Origin: Allomuricauda sp. F6463D
GTDB taxonomy: Bacteria; Bacteroidota; Bacteroidia; Flavobacteriales; Flavobacteriaceae
Direction of reading: 5' to 3'
Length of the DNA stretch: 64,000 bases
NCBI RefSeq assembly: GCF_023015965.1
Contig: NZ_JALKAN010000001.1
Location: 1,634,160-1,698,159 of the forward strand
Shown: positions 53,862-62,391 of the stretch, one piece after another
Position numbering within the stretch: the first letter of the stretch is position 1
How the letters are laid out: every line of letters starts with the position of its first letter
Notes under the pieces: generated by a model
The model's database searches: none
What the model saw: only the letters and a program-made list of their open reading frames with translations
Told to the model about the DNA's origin: nothing
Translations under genes and position numbers: made by a program

Positions 53862-56800
53862 ATGATAAAAATTGACAAAAACACATTTCTAAGAAGTTAT
53901 AAAGTACTTTCAAATCAGTCGTTTGATTTATTTCTTGGAGCAGGTGCGTCAATTTCTTCGGGAATTCCATCAGGTAGCGATTTAGTTTGGCTTTTTAAGA
54001 GAGAACTCCTGAGTACTAGTGGGGAAATTAACGGAAAGAAACTTCTAGATCTTAAAGTTGATGCGAATAAGAAGGTTATTCAAAGCTTTTTCGTTGAAGA
54101 AGATACTCAAACCCTAAACCCTTACTCCCACTATTTTGAAAAGTGTTATCCAGACCCATTAGTAAGAAAAGAGTTCCTTACTAATCTCGTAAGAGACAAA
54201 AAGCCTTCAATTGGGTTTATGTGTCTTTCTGTGCTAGTTGAGAAACAAAAGCTTAATACTGTTTGGACAACTAACTTTGATGACCTAATAGAACGAGCAA
54301 TAAGTAAACTTGACATAACCTGCCAAGTTGTATCACCTGAAAATGCTAATTCTGTTGAGAATTTCAGAAAAGATATTCCAACTGTAGTAAAACTTCATGG
54401 AGATTTCCGCTACGATCCTTTGCAAAACACTGATGAGGAATTGCAACAGCTTGAAGAGAACCTTCATCATTACTTTATAGAGTCTACTAATAAACGAGGG
54501 TTATTAGTCGTGGGTTATTCAGGTAGTGACGAATCTGTCTTAAAGACACTTGAAAAATCATTAGAGGAATCGAATCCCTTTCCAAAAGGCCTGATTTGGT
54601 GTATTCCTAAAGACATAGCTCCAAATGAACGATTAATCAAGATTATAGAAAAAGCCAATAACCAAAACGGACGTTCAGGGTTTATGGTTATAGATAGCTT
54701 CGATTATTTCATTCATGAATTGTACAAAGTTTGTGAATTAAAAAATGAACAGATTGATTCAATTGCTGATGATCGATTTGAACAGAGAAAGTTCTTTCGA
54801 TTGAATCAAAATCAATCTAATACTACGCCTATTCTCTTAAATGCTGTAAAAACAAAGTCTTTTCCAAAAGCAATATTTTCGACAAAAACAACTATCAATG
54901 GTGAAGGGAAATGGAAAAAACTACGTGAAGTATTAGATGGTTCAAGTGTAGTTGCCGCTTTTAGTAAAGGAGAAACTCTTTCACTTTTCGGAAATGAGAA
55001 TGAAATTAAGGAACTCTTCAAGGACTATTTTACTGACGAACTAAGATTGGTTGATATTCCTGAATATCTCTTCCATCAGCCAGATTCATTCTATATTGGT
55101 CTTCTGTATGGATTGATTGAAAAATCATTGATTTCTGATTATGGATTGGCTTTGCACACTAAAGGCAGGCATATCCGAAAGTTTTATTCCACAAGTCATC
55201 CATTAAGTCAAGAAGAAATCAACAGCATTCCTAAATGGCTCAATTTCCGAATACCAAAAGGAATTCAAGTTTTTGAAGCATTTGAGTTTAAAGTAGAATT
55301 TGTCAATAAGGAATTGTTCCTCCTTATTTGCCCAACCATTCATATACAAAATACTACAGGCGAAGAGCCTGATAGGAAAACTGTTCAGGATATCACCAAT
55401 ACAATTGTTTCAAACCGTTGGAATGGAAAATATGGAAAGAAGTTAAGCTTTTGGTTTAAAGAGTTAAAGAACAGGAAATCAGATCTCACTTTTCGACTTG
55501 GTGATTTTGAAATAAAACTTTCGGGGTATTACTCTACAGCAGCAAAAAAAATGGATAGCTTCTTTTGTTTTGATAGTTACTCGAAAGCAAAGGAACCTCT
55601 AATTTACTTTCATCATCAAGACGAAACAAAGCAATCCATACACCCAATAAATGGATTAAAAATTTTGGGACCCCTTGAAGAAAGTTTCGGAGCAAATGGC
55701 AGTACACCTAAGATTCAAATAGCAATAATCTCTCCTGATAAAGGTTTTGAAAGAGTTAAAACACATTTAGAGTCATTATTGAGCCCCGTAACACCAACAA
55801 CAGAAAAGGAGTACTTAAAAGAATACCTAGGCTTTGATGAAGTTTATAAAAAACATTTAGTAATTCCCAATTCTATTCAAAGCGAATATGTGGTTGTAAT
55901 TAACAGTACAGAAGTAAGTCAATATTCCGCAATTCAATTCTATGAATTAATAAAGAACAAAGTTGACAAGCTGTCTTTAAAAAATACAGAGATAGATTGT
56001 GTAGCGGTTTACATACCAGACTATTGGACGAATTTCAGAGAACTTAAGAATGAACAAACCTACTTCGACCTTCATGATTCACTCAAACTTTATGCAATAA
56101 AGAAAGGTTTACGATTGCAGTTCATCGAAGACAAATCAATCAATTATAAGGATCAAGCAAAAGTTAAATGGTGGCTTTCACTTGGCATATATGTAAAATC
56201 TAATGGTACTCCATGGAAAGTCAAAACTGATAATACTGAAACTGCCTTCGTTGGGTTAGGATATGCGGTTCGACAAAACGCAAGTAAAAAAGTAGTCTTA
56301 GGGAGTAGTCAGATTTTTGACGGTAATGGAAACGGTTTAAGGTTTCTACTTCAGCCAATTGAGAAGCCTATTTTTTACAATAAAAACCCATTCATGAGTA
56401 AGGATGATGCATTTCGTTTGATAACCAACATTCGAAATACCTATCATAAAATAGACCCTGTAATTGGACTCAAAAAATTGGTATTACATAAGACCACTCA
56501 TTTTACAAGAGACGAAATGGATGGGATTTGCAATGCCTTAGAAGGCATTGATAACATTGAACTTCTTCAAATTCAACAATTCAGTAATTGGAGAGCATTA
56601 AAGCTCAGAAAGAATCATTCAACAGGCAAACATGAGTATGATGGTTTCCCAATTGATAGAGGAACAATTATACAACTAGATGAATTCAGCTTTTTATTAT
56701 GGACACATGGCATTGTAGAAAGCCCTGAATTAAACGGGAAATATTACCAAGGAAAAAGAGGTATCCCTTCCCCTTTATTGATAAAACGATTTAGAGGAAC

Positions 56801-56978
56801 AGACCCAATTGAAACCGTGGCGAATGACATTTTGAAGTTGACCAAAATGAATTGGAATGGAGCTGAACTATACAAAACAATGCCAGTATCTATCGACTTT
56901 TCAAAACGACTTTCGGTAATGGGGAAGCAATTAGAAGAACTTGGTAATAGAGCTTATGACTTTAGATACTTTATATAG
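53862..56978 (+). CDS. Single-chain SIR2-APAZ-Argonaute defence protein (SPARSA-like, cassette 4)
   Basis: 1038 residues. The N-terminal SIR2 domain has the NAD-binding LFLGAGASISSGIPSG, TTNFDDLIERA (Asn138), VVKLHGDFRYD (His179) and GYSGSDESV, all residues needed for NAD hydrolysis. The middle (about 290-560) is the expected place of an APAZ region. The C-terminal MID domain (TYFDLHDSLKLYAIKKGLRL, KVKWWLSLGIYVKSNGTPW) and PIWI domain (KLVLHKTTHFTRDEMDGI, NDILKLTKMNWNGAELY, ending NRAYDFRYFI) are clear. The first PIWI catalytic position reads FVGLGYAV, with no Asp, so slicing is unlikely. Short-Argonaute systems of this type sense invading nucleic acid by guide and then deplete NAD. Usually SIR2-APAZ and Argonaute are two proteins; here they are one. 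Confidence 0.88.
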   Translation: MIKIDKNTFLRSYKVLSNQSFDLFLGAGASISSGIPSGSDLVWLFKRELLSTSGEINGKKLLDLKVDANKKVIQSFFVEEDTQTLNPYSHYFEKCYPDPLVRKEFLTNLVRDKKPSIGFMCLSVLVEKQKLNTVWTTNFDDLIERAISKLDITCQVVSPENANSVENFRKDIPTVVKLHGDFRYDPLQNTDEELQQLEENLHHYFIESTNKRGLLVVGYSGSDESVLKTLEKSLEESNPFPKGLIWCIPKDIAPNERLIKIIEKANNQNGRSGFMVIDSFDYFIHELYKVCELKNEQIDSIADDRFEQRKFFRLNQNQSNTTPILLNAVKTKSFPKAIFSTKTTINGEGKWKKLREVLDGSSVVAAFSKGETLSLFGNENEIKELFKDYFTDELRLVDIPEYLFHQPDSFYIGLLYGLIEKSLISDYGLALHTKGRHIRKFYSTSHPLSQEEINSIPKWLNFRIPKGIQVFEAFEFKVEFVNKELFLLICPTIHIQNTTGEEPDRKTVQDITNTIVSNRWNGKYGKKLSFWFKELKNRKSDLTFRLGDFEIKLSGYYSTAAKKMDSFFCFDSYSKAKEPLIYFHHQDETKQSIHPINGLKILGPLEESFGANGSTPKIQIAIISPDKGFERVKTHLESLLSPVTPTTEKEYLKEYLGFDEVYKKHLVIPNSIQSEYVVVINSTEVSQYSAIQFYELIKNKVDKLSLKNTEIDCVAVYIPDYWTNFRELKNEQTYFDLHDSLKLYAIKKGLRLQFIEDKSINYKDQAKVKWWLSLGIYVKSNGTPWKVKTDNTETAFVGLGYAVRQNASKKVVLGSSQIFDGNGNGLRFLLQPIEKPIFYNKNPFMSKDDAFRLITNIRNTYHKIDPVIGLKKLVLHKTTHFTRDEMDGICNALEGIDNIELLQIQQFSNWRALKLRKNHSTGKHEYDGFPIDRGTIIQLDEFSFLLWTHGIVESPELNGKYYQGKRGIPSPLLIKRFRGTDPIETVANDILKLTKMNWNGAELYKTMPVSIDFSKRLSVMGKQLEELGNRAYDFRYFI

Positions 56979-57028
56979 CCAAAATAAAAGATGATTCTGA
57001 AACAAAGGCAGCCTAATTTTTATCCTAT

Positions 57029-58324
57029 ATGATATTAAGTAAACTAAAAATGGAAATTGAACCTCTGCTTAAAAATGCAGATGAATCATGGTTTGCTGTT
57101 GCCCTAATAAAAGACAAGACCTTTGAATACATTCAAAACACAATAAATGAGAGCTGTATTCAGCATTACATAGTTGGTATTGACCTTCCAACTCCTCCAT
57201 CTGTTCTACACTCTATGCAAGCCAAACAAGAGAAAAAATCATTTGAGTGTGCTATTTATAAATCAGATTTCAATTTTCACCCGAAAGTATATTTAATAAA
57301 ATCAAATGATGAATACGTTGCATTTGTTGGCTCAGCTAATTTAACAGACGGTGGTTTTGAAAATAATGTTGAATTAAATTATAAGATATCTAATCAAGCA
57401 GACTGTCTTCATATTTTGAATTGGTTTAATTCACTATTTAAGGATGGGTACCCTTTAACAGACGAAAATATTGACGAGTATGAAAGTCAATTGGAGTCAA
57501 TCAAAGAAACTGAGAAAGAACTTAAAAGGAAACGTAAATCAATTGTTCTTAAAAAGACACACTCGACAGTTAATCCGCTTGACGCTATTGATTTTTCTGA
57601 CAGGTTTTTTAAGAAGGAACATCATTGGGCATTTAGACGAGAACTTTGGTATTCTGACAGTGAAGAAGCAGTTGACGAAAGAGAGTTGGCTAGATCAAAA
57701 TGTATAGAGTTACATGAAATTGTTTTTCCTCGATTTAAGGATTATGGAATCCAAATTTTAGAACCTAATCCAATGTCTGATCACCTAATATCAATGATAA
57801 GACTAATAGACCCTTCGAAACCAAGAGCAATCAATGCTATGTGGTTGAGTTATGGAAAAAATGTAAATGAAATTAAAGAGTATCAAAAATTAGTTGGCCC
57901 AGATCAAAAAGCCAAACAGACATTTATTCATCATGCAAGATTGCAAATTAGAATTGATGTCAGAAACATTGGGATTTGGCTACTATTTGCAAAAGAAAAT
58001 GAAGGTGGATTATTCGACAGAGAGTTTTTTAAAGGACAGATGAGAGACAGAACTTTCAGAGACAAATTCTACCAAATGATTAAATCACTGCCTAATGAAT
58101 ATTTTATTTCAGTAGGTGGAGTAAATGAGTTTTGCAACAAGTTTACTTCACCAGAAGTACTTCATAATTTCACTAAAAAGGACAATAATCAAATGTATTT
58201 TATCATAGGAAGAGATTATGAAATCCAGAATGATGAAATGTCCGAGACCAACATGCCAAGTGAAATGCTAACAGTATTTAAACTTCTATTTCCATTTTAT
58301 GAAATGATGAGACACAGAATATGA
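57029..58324 (+). CDS. PLD-family nuclease-like protein (partner gene in cassette 4)
   Basis: 431 residues. One phospholipase D-type site: HPKVYLIKSNDEYVAFVGSA, with His84-x-Lys86 and GSAN at 101-104 followed by Glu115. A single HxK motif suggests a dimeric nuclease as in BfiI or Nuc. The C-terminal 300 residues are not recognised. It starts 50 bp after the Argonaute gene inside the same cassette, so the two probably form one defence system, with this as a second effector or regulator. That link is inference from the shared cassette. Confidence 0.75.
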   Translation: MILSKLKMEIEPLLKNADESWFAVALIKDKTFEYIQNTINESCIQHYIVGIDLPTPPSVLHSMQAKQEKKSFECAIYKSDFNFHPKVYLIKSNDEYVAFVGSANLTDGGFENNVELNYKISNQADCLHILNWFNSLFKDGYPLTDENIDEYESQLESIKETEKELKRKRKSIVLKKTHSTVNPLDAIDFSDRFFKKEHHWAFRRELWYSDSEEAVDERELARSKCIELHEIVFPRFKDYGIQILEPNPMSDHLISMIRLIDPSKPRAINAMWLSYGKNVNEIKEYQKLVGPDQKAKQTFIHHARLQIRIDVRNIGIWLLFAKENEGGLFDREFFKGQMRDRTFRDKFYQMIKSLPNEYFISVGGVNEFCNKFTSPEVLHNFTKKDNNQMYFIIGRDYEIQNDEMSETNMPSEMLTVFKLLFPFYEMMRHRI

Positions 58325-58340
58325 ATAGCCAGCCCAATTT

Positions 58341-58404
58341 TCAAGCACATTTCCAAAGCCGCACAAGCCAATGCTCAATCCAAAGCTTTGCAAAAGAGCT
58401 TGCA
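58341..58404 (+). repeat. Covarying double-stem element 4 (end of cassette 4)
   Basis: Outer stem CAAGC/GCTTG (58342-58346, 58398-58402), inner stem TTTCCAAAGC/GCTTTGCAAA (58350-58359, 58385-58394; 9 of 10), ACA and AGA junctions. Lies 17 bp after the nuclease stop. Confidence 0.7.
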
Positions 58405-58448
58405 AAGCAAACGATTAAGAAGAACGTAATAAATAAAATAAAAACGGC

Positions 58449-58515
58449 ATACAACAAGGTGTATAGTGCATAGCACCCTGCGGGATGCTACGACACCATA
58501 CACAGAACGTTGGGA
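58449..58515 (+). repeat. attC site 4 (end of cassette 4)
   Basis: R'' ATACAAC 58449-58455, R' GTTGGGA 58509-58515. A short site (67 bp) with arms GTGTATAGTGCATAGCA (58459-58475) and TGCTACGACACCATACAC (58486-58503). GGCATACAA before it is the reverse complement of TTGTATGCC at the start of cassette 4 (53738), nearly 4.8 kb away. Confidence 0.87.
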
Positions 58516-58720
58516 CGGAATTTGAAAGCCTCCGGCCTCAACCAAGTAGCTACATTGCTCCGCAATTCCCGCCCCTTGGGCATCCGTCCCAACGCCCTGC
58601 TAAACCAAATTGCCAATGCAGTCGGGACTGTAAGTCCTCGGCTCCACGATTGAAAACACCAAAAACCCGACCCAACATTACCTAAAAGCAATTTGATAAC
58701 GTTCTGGGTTTAGCAGGGCG
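58510..58720 (+). other. Cassette 5, 211 bp, no gene
   Basis: Bounded by TTGGGACGGA at its start and the exact reverse complement TCCGTCCCAA at 58583-58592. Only about 77 bp lie outside its attC, too short for a gene. Overlapping short frames on both strands are dictated by the palindrome. It could supply a promoter or be a degraded cassette. GC-rich compared with its neighbours. Confidence 0.75.
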
Positions 58721-58726
58721 TTGTAC
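58587..58726 (+). repeat. attC site 5 (end of cassette 5), different sequence family
   Basis: R'' TCCCAAC 58587-58593, R' GTTGTAC 58720-58726. Arms GCCCTGCTAAACC (58594-58606) and GGTTTAGCAGGGC (58707-58719) pair perfectly over 13 bp. It lacks the GTGTATAA...AATAGC arm shared by the other sites, so it probably came from another array. Confidence 0.82.
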
Positions 58727-58746
58727 ATAATGCAATCCCACCGCTA

Positions 58747-58807
58747 AAACAGCACATTTATTTTTCCCAAACCCACCATCCCAAGCTGAAAAATAAAAGA
58801 GCTGTTT
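58747..58807 (+). repeat. Covarying double-stem element 5 (start of cassette 6)
   Basis: Outer stem AAACAGC/GCTGTTT (58747-58753, 58801-58807), inner stem TTTATTTTTC/GAAAAATAAA (58757-58766, 58788-58797), perfect pairing, ACA and AGA junctions, 21-base C/A-rich loop. Confidence 0.72.
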
Positions 58808-58905
58808 CTGCCTTTGCGCTCGAAAAACCGTTAACAAGATTGTGAACAAACACGACTGAATATGTTGTGAATTGCTTTCAGAATTTTGTTTCTTTACGCA
58901 TTAGT

Positions 58906-60147
58906 ATGGCCAAGAAATATTCGAAAATAAAAAAAGAGTTACAAATCAAAGTTGACAAAATAGTTGACAACGATTTGGCGTACTTAACGCACTATTTTCA
59001 GAATCACAAAAATGGTGTTTCACAATATTTTAAGCCAACTGCAACTGAATACCTTACAGAACTTCACGAGGAAAATAACATCCTGAAAGAACCTGATTTT
59101 CAATATTATTTACCTATCGAATGGGATATTCCTTTTCCGCCACCGAAAAATCCGACTTTCAAATTTATCGACTTGTTTGCTGGAATTGGAGGAATACGAC
59201 TTGCATATCAGAATAATGGCGGAAAATGTGTTTTCTCAAGTGAATGGGACAAGTTTTCAAAACAAACTTACGAGGCGAATTTTGGCGAAGTCCCCTTTGG
59301 AGACATAACTAAAATTTCAGAAAAAGAAATTCCAGACCACGATATTTTATTGGGTGGTTTTCCTTGCCAACCATTTTCAATTGCTGGCGTTTCAAAGAAA
59401 AAATCGCTTGGAAGACAACACGGTTTTTTGGATAAAACCCAAGGAACATTATTTTTTGACATTGCTCGAATAATAAAACACAAAAAGCCAAAGGCTTTTA
59501 TGCTCGAAAACGTCAAAAATCTTGTTTCTCACGATAAGAAAAAAACATTCAAAATAATTACCGAAACTCTGACCGAATTAGGATATTCCTTGCATTACAA
59601 AGTTTTGGACGGCAAATATTATGTTCCACAACACCGTGAACGAATAATCATTGTTGGTTTCAAAAAATCGGTTTTCAAAGGCAAAGAAACCTTTGAATTT
59701 CCACAGCCCGAAGTTGCAAATTTTGCCATTCGAGAAATTCTTCAACGAAAAGTGGACGATAAATACACGCTTTCAGACAAATTGTGGAATTATCTTCAAG
59801 AATACAAGAAAAAGCACCAAGCAAAAGGTAACGGATTTGGATTTGGATTAACTGACCTCAATGGAATATCGAGGACAATGAGTGCACGGTATTATAAAGA
59901 CGGAGCAGAAATATTAATTCCGCAAAGAGGTAAGAATCCAAGAAGATTGACACCAAGAGAATGTGCAAGGCTTCAAGGGTTTCCAGATAATTTTATAATT
60001 CCTGTTTCAAACAACCAAGCATACAAACAATTTGGCAACTCTGTTGTAATGCCTTTGATACAAGCAGTCGGCAACAACATTGTAAAAGAACTTTCAAAAT
60101 TAAATGAGCATATTAGAGAAAGCAATTCAATCAGCACAGCAGTCTGA
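58906..60147 (+). CDS. C5-cytosine DNA methyltransferase (Dcm/M.EcoRII-like, cassette 6)
   Basis: 413 residues from ATG 58906; a GTG further upstream is possible but less likely. All main motifs are present: FIDLFAGIGG (87-96), GGFPCQPF with catalytic Cys154, ENVKNL (201-206), QHRERIIIVGF, RRLTPRECARLQGFP and FGNSVVMPLIQAV. The roughly 85-residue N-terminal extension resembles that of Dcm and M.EcoRII. With the next gene it forms a type II system, probably for CCWGG. It protects the host from the endonuclease. Confidence 0.93.
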   Translation: MAKKYSKIKKELQIKVDKIVDNDLAYLTHYFQNHKNGVSQYFKPTATEYLTELHEENNILKEPDFQYYLPIEWDIPFPPPKNPTFKFIDLFAGIGGIRLAYQNNGGKCVFSSEWDKFSKQTYEANFGEVPFGDITKISEKEIPDHDILLGGFPCQPFSIAGVSKKKSLGRQHGFLDKTQGTLFFDIARIIKHKKPKAFMLENVKNLVSHDKKKTFKIITETLTELGYSLHYKVLDGKYYVPQHRERIIIVGFKKSVFKGKETFEFPQPEVANFAIREILQRKVDDKYTLSDKLWNYLQEYKKKHQAKGNGFGFGLTDLNGISRTMSARYYKDGAEILIPQRGKNPRRLTPRECARLQGFPDNFIIPVSNNQAYKQFGNSVVMPLIQAVGNNIVKELSKLNEHIRESNSISTAV

Positions 60148-61273
60148 AATAGCATTTAGCAAATTCATTAAGCCTAACGATACAGGTTCAACTGGAGGAC
60201 ATCAAGCTGGTTTTCACTTGCACAAAAGCTCTTGGCCATTATTTTTTGAAACAGAGGGAGAAAAAGGCTCGAACAAAGACCATTTTGCCACGATTAAATG
60301 GCAAGATGATTTTGAAACGACAAGCAGATTTATTTATTACGGAAAAGGCACAAGGAATGAGTATCGCTTAACTCGGTTTGGAAGAGGTTTTCCGTACTTA
60401 ACAGACGATAATGTTGGTGATTTGCTTGTAATTTCCAAAAGGTCGAACGACTACTTTGAGGCATTTGTTTTAAGCACAGATGAAGATATAGAGGACTTTT
60501 TTACTGCTCTAAACATTTCATCTACTGAAACCAATGGAATAATACCTAAGCAATTAGAGCAAACAGCTGAAGAACAATTAATTGGTTGCTTTTTACAATA
60601 TATAAATGCTTTGGCCGTCGATTTTCCACCAACTTTAGAAATAGCAACAAATGCGAGAAATTGTTACATCAATTCCTTTGGTGTAACGCCAAGTCAAATT
60701 AAGGCGAATCCAGATAAACAGATTTTAAAGTGGCTTGAAACGGAATACGACCTGTTCAAAACATTGGAAAATGACAGGTATGCTGAGTTGATTAAAAATC
60801 CTTTTCCCTCTGTTGAAGAATTGGTTATTTCTGCCAACACAATCCTTAATCGCAGAAAAAGTCGTGCAGGAAAATCTCTCGAACACCACTTAGAAGAGAT
60901 ATTTAGGATATCGGAACTTAATTTTCAAACTCAAGTAACCACAGAAAACAATAAAAAACCTGACTTCCTATTTCCAAATATTGAGGCTTACCACAATCCG
61001 AGCTTTAATGAAAATAAATTGATTTTGTTGGCATCAAAAACGACTTGTAAAGACAGGTGGCGACAAATTTTAAATGAAGCTGACAGAATAGAAACAAAAC
61101 ACTTGTTCACTCTTCAACAAGGAATATCGAAAAACCAACTTGCTGAAATGAAACAATACAATGTGCAATTGGTAGTACCCAAAGCATATTTATCAAGTTT
61201 CCCACCAGAACATCGAGCTGATATTATGATATTGGAACAATTTGTTAATCGAGTAAATGAAACGCAGAATTAA
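60104..61273 (+). CDS. EcoRII-like restriction endonuclease
   Basis: 389 residues. N-terminal effector-binding B3-like domain (GSTGGHQAGFHLHKSSWPLF), linker, and C-terminal PD-(D/E)xK nuclease: RRKSRAGKSLEHHLEEIF (250-267), KKPDFLFPNIEAY (Asp287) and LASKTTCKDRWRQILNEADR (Lys312, Lys316), closely matching the EcoRII catalytic region. EcoRII needs two copies of its site (CCWGG) for cutting. Its start lies 44 bp inside the methyltransferase gene in another frame, which couples the two products. Confidence 0.9.
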   Translation: MSILEKAIQSAQQSEIAFSKFIKPNDTGSTGGHQAGFHLHKSSWPLFFETEGEKGSNKDHFATIKWQDDFETTSRFIYYGKGTRNEYRLTRFGRGFPYLTDDNVGDLLVISKRSNDYFEAFVLSTDEDIEDFFTALNISSTETNGIIPKQLEQTAEEQLIGCFLQYINALAVDFPPTLEIATNARNCYINSFGVTPSQIKANPDKQILKWLETEYDLFKTLENDRYAELIKNPFPSVEELVISANTILNRRKSRAGKSLEHHLEEIFRISELNFQTQVTTENNKKPDFLFPNIEAYHNPSFNENKLILLASKTTCKDRWRQILNEADRIETKHLFTLQQGISKNQLAEMKQYNVQLVVPKAYLSSFPPEHRADIMILEQFVNRVNETQN

Positions 61274-61287
61274 CCAATGCTACGAGC

Positions 61288-61343
61288 CACACACATTTAC
61301 AGTCGCAACATCCAGCGCACAACCCAAACTGTAAAAGAGTATG
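61288..61343 (+). repeat. Covarying double-stem element 6 (end of cassette 6)
   Basis: Outer stem CACAC/GTATG (61288-61292, 61339-61343; one mismatch), inner stem TTTACAGT/ACTGTAAA (61296-61303, 61328-61335), ACA and AGA junctions. The flank TGTCTCTGCCAACGCT matches that of element 2. Confidence 0.72.
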
Positions 61344-61381
61344 TCTCTGCCAACGCTACAAACTGAGCGCAAAAGCACTAT

Positions 61382-61512
61382 GTACAACAACGTATAAGCG
61401 CAATAGCGGGAAAAGTGATAAAACCAAAGAAATAGTATAAATTTAAGGTCGTTGTTAAGCCAAAAAGTTAGTGCGTAAAAACCGCTACTGCGCTTATACA
61501 AGACCGTTGGCA
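61382..61512 (+). repeat. attC site 6 (end of cassette 6)
   Basis: R'' GTACAAC 61382-61388, R' GTTGGCA 61506-61512. Arms GTATAAGCGCAATAGCGG (61392-61409) and CCGCTACTGCGCTTATAC (61482-61499) pair at 17 of 18. TATGTACAA is the reverse complement of TTGTACATA at the cassette start (58721). Confidence 0.88.
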
Positions 61513-61551
61513 ACAAGCTAAAAAACCGAACTGAAATCAAACATTTAGGGA

Positions 61552-61929
61552 ATGACAAAAATTATCTCAAGTCCGAATTGTGGAAATTCACCGAAAATGG
61601 AATTTCTAAAAGATTTTAATATTGCTTTTGCAAAAGGAAACATTGAATTTATTGTCGATAGCGTAACAGATGATATTGTTTGGAATATAATTGGCGACAA
61701 AAAAATCGAAGGGAAAGAAAAGTTAACTGTGGAATTGGAAAAAATGAAACCCGAAAAAGTAAGCGAATTAGTTCTTAAGCAAATATTGTCTCATGGAAAG
61801 GAAGGAGCGGCAAGCGGAATCATGAAAATGCAAGACGGGAAAAAATATGCGTTCTCGGACTTCTACAGATTTAAAGGGGCAAGAGGTGTGAAAATAAAAT
61901 CAATAACATCATTCGTAATCGGAATTTAG
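61552..61929 (+). CDS. SnoaL-like / NTF2-fold protein (cassette 7)
   Basis: 125 residues with the NTF2/SnoaL-like pattern: an N-terminal helix pair (EFLKDFNIAFAKGNIEFIVD), SVTDDIVWNIIGDKKIEGKE and a beta sheet ending IKSITSFVIGI. The fold serves small-molecule enzymes and binding proteins of many kinds; no substrate can be named. It shares cassette 7 with the next gene. Confidence 0.78.
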   Translation: MTKIISSPNCGNSPKMEFLKDFNIAFAKGNIEFIVDSVTDDIVWNIIGDKKIEGKEKLTVELEKMKPEKVSELVLKQILSHGKEGAASGIMKMQDGKKYAFSDFYRFKGARGVKIKSITSFVIGI

Positions 61930-61957
61930 CAATAGTTTAAAACCAACTATAAATAAA

Positions 61958-62383
61958 ATGAAATCAAAAAATACTACAATAACTGTCCAAACTACTATAA
62001 AAGCAGACATTAATAAAGTCTGGGATTTCTGGACCAAACCTGAACACATCAAGAATTGGAATTTTGCCACAGATGGATGGTGCTGTCCAAAAGCTGAAAA
62101 TGATTTAAAACCAAATGGTAAATTCTCTTGGAGAATGGAAGCCAAAGATGGTAGTATGGGGTTCGATTTTACTGGAGATTATGAAAAAATAATCGAAAAG
62201 GAATTAATAACATACAAAATGGCCGATGGAAGATTTGTGAAAATTGACTTTTCAGAAAATAGAAATGAAGTGACCATAAGTGAAACTTTCGATGCAGAAG
62301 GAACTAATTCGGACGAAAAACAACGAGCAGGATGGCAAGCTATTTTAGGAAATTTTAAAAAATATGTAGAATCGGAAAAATAA
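61958..62383 (+). CDS. SRPBCC/AHSA1-family protein (cassette 7)
   Basis: 141 residues: VQTTIKADINKVWDFWTKPE, HIKNWNFATDGWCCPKAEND and a final helix RAGWQAILGNFKKYVESEK, the pattern of AHSA1-like SRPBCC proteins with a deep hydrophobic pocket. Probably binds a small hydrophobic ligand. It is a common cassette-borne gene type with no proven role. Confidence 0.85.
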   Translation: MKSKNTTITVQTTIKADINKVWDFWTKPEHIKNWNFATDGWCCPKAENDLKPNGKFSWRMEAKDGSMGFDFTGDYEKIIEKELITYKMADGRFVKIDFSENRNEVTISETFDAEGTNSDEKQRAGWQAILGNFKKYVESEK

Positions 62384-62391
62384 AAGCCAGT

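Noticed and set aside
58485-58691. Open frames on both strands across cassette 5
   Set aside because: Both lie largely in the attC arms, mirror each other because of the palindrome, and show no protein-like pattern.
51021-61343. The six double-stem hairpins as ordinary terminators
   Set aside because: They lack a U-run after the stem, have 21-25 base loops, and three lie before the first gene of a cassette where a terminator makes no sense.
61280-61558. Minus-strand frame across element 6 and attC 6
   Set aside because: It runs through both repeats and ends in the next gene's start; a by-product of the repeats.
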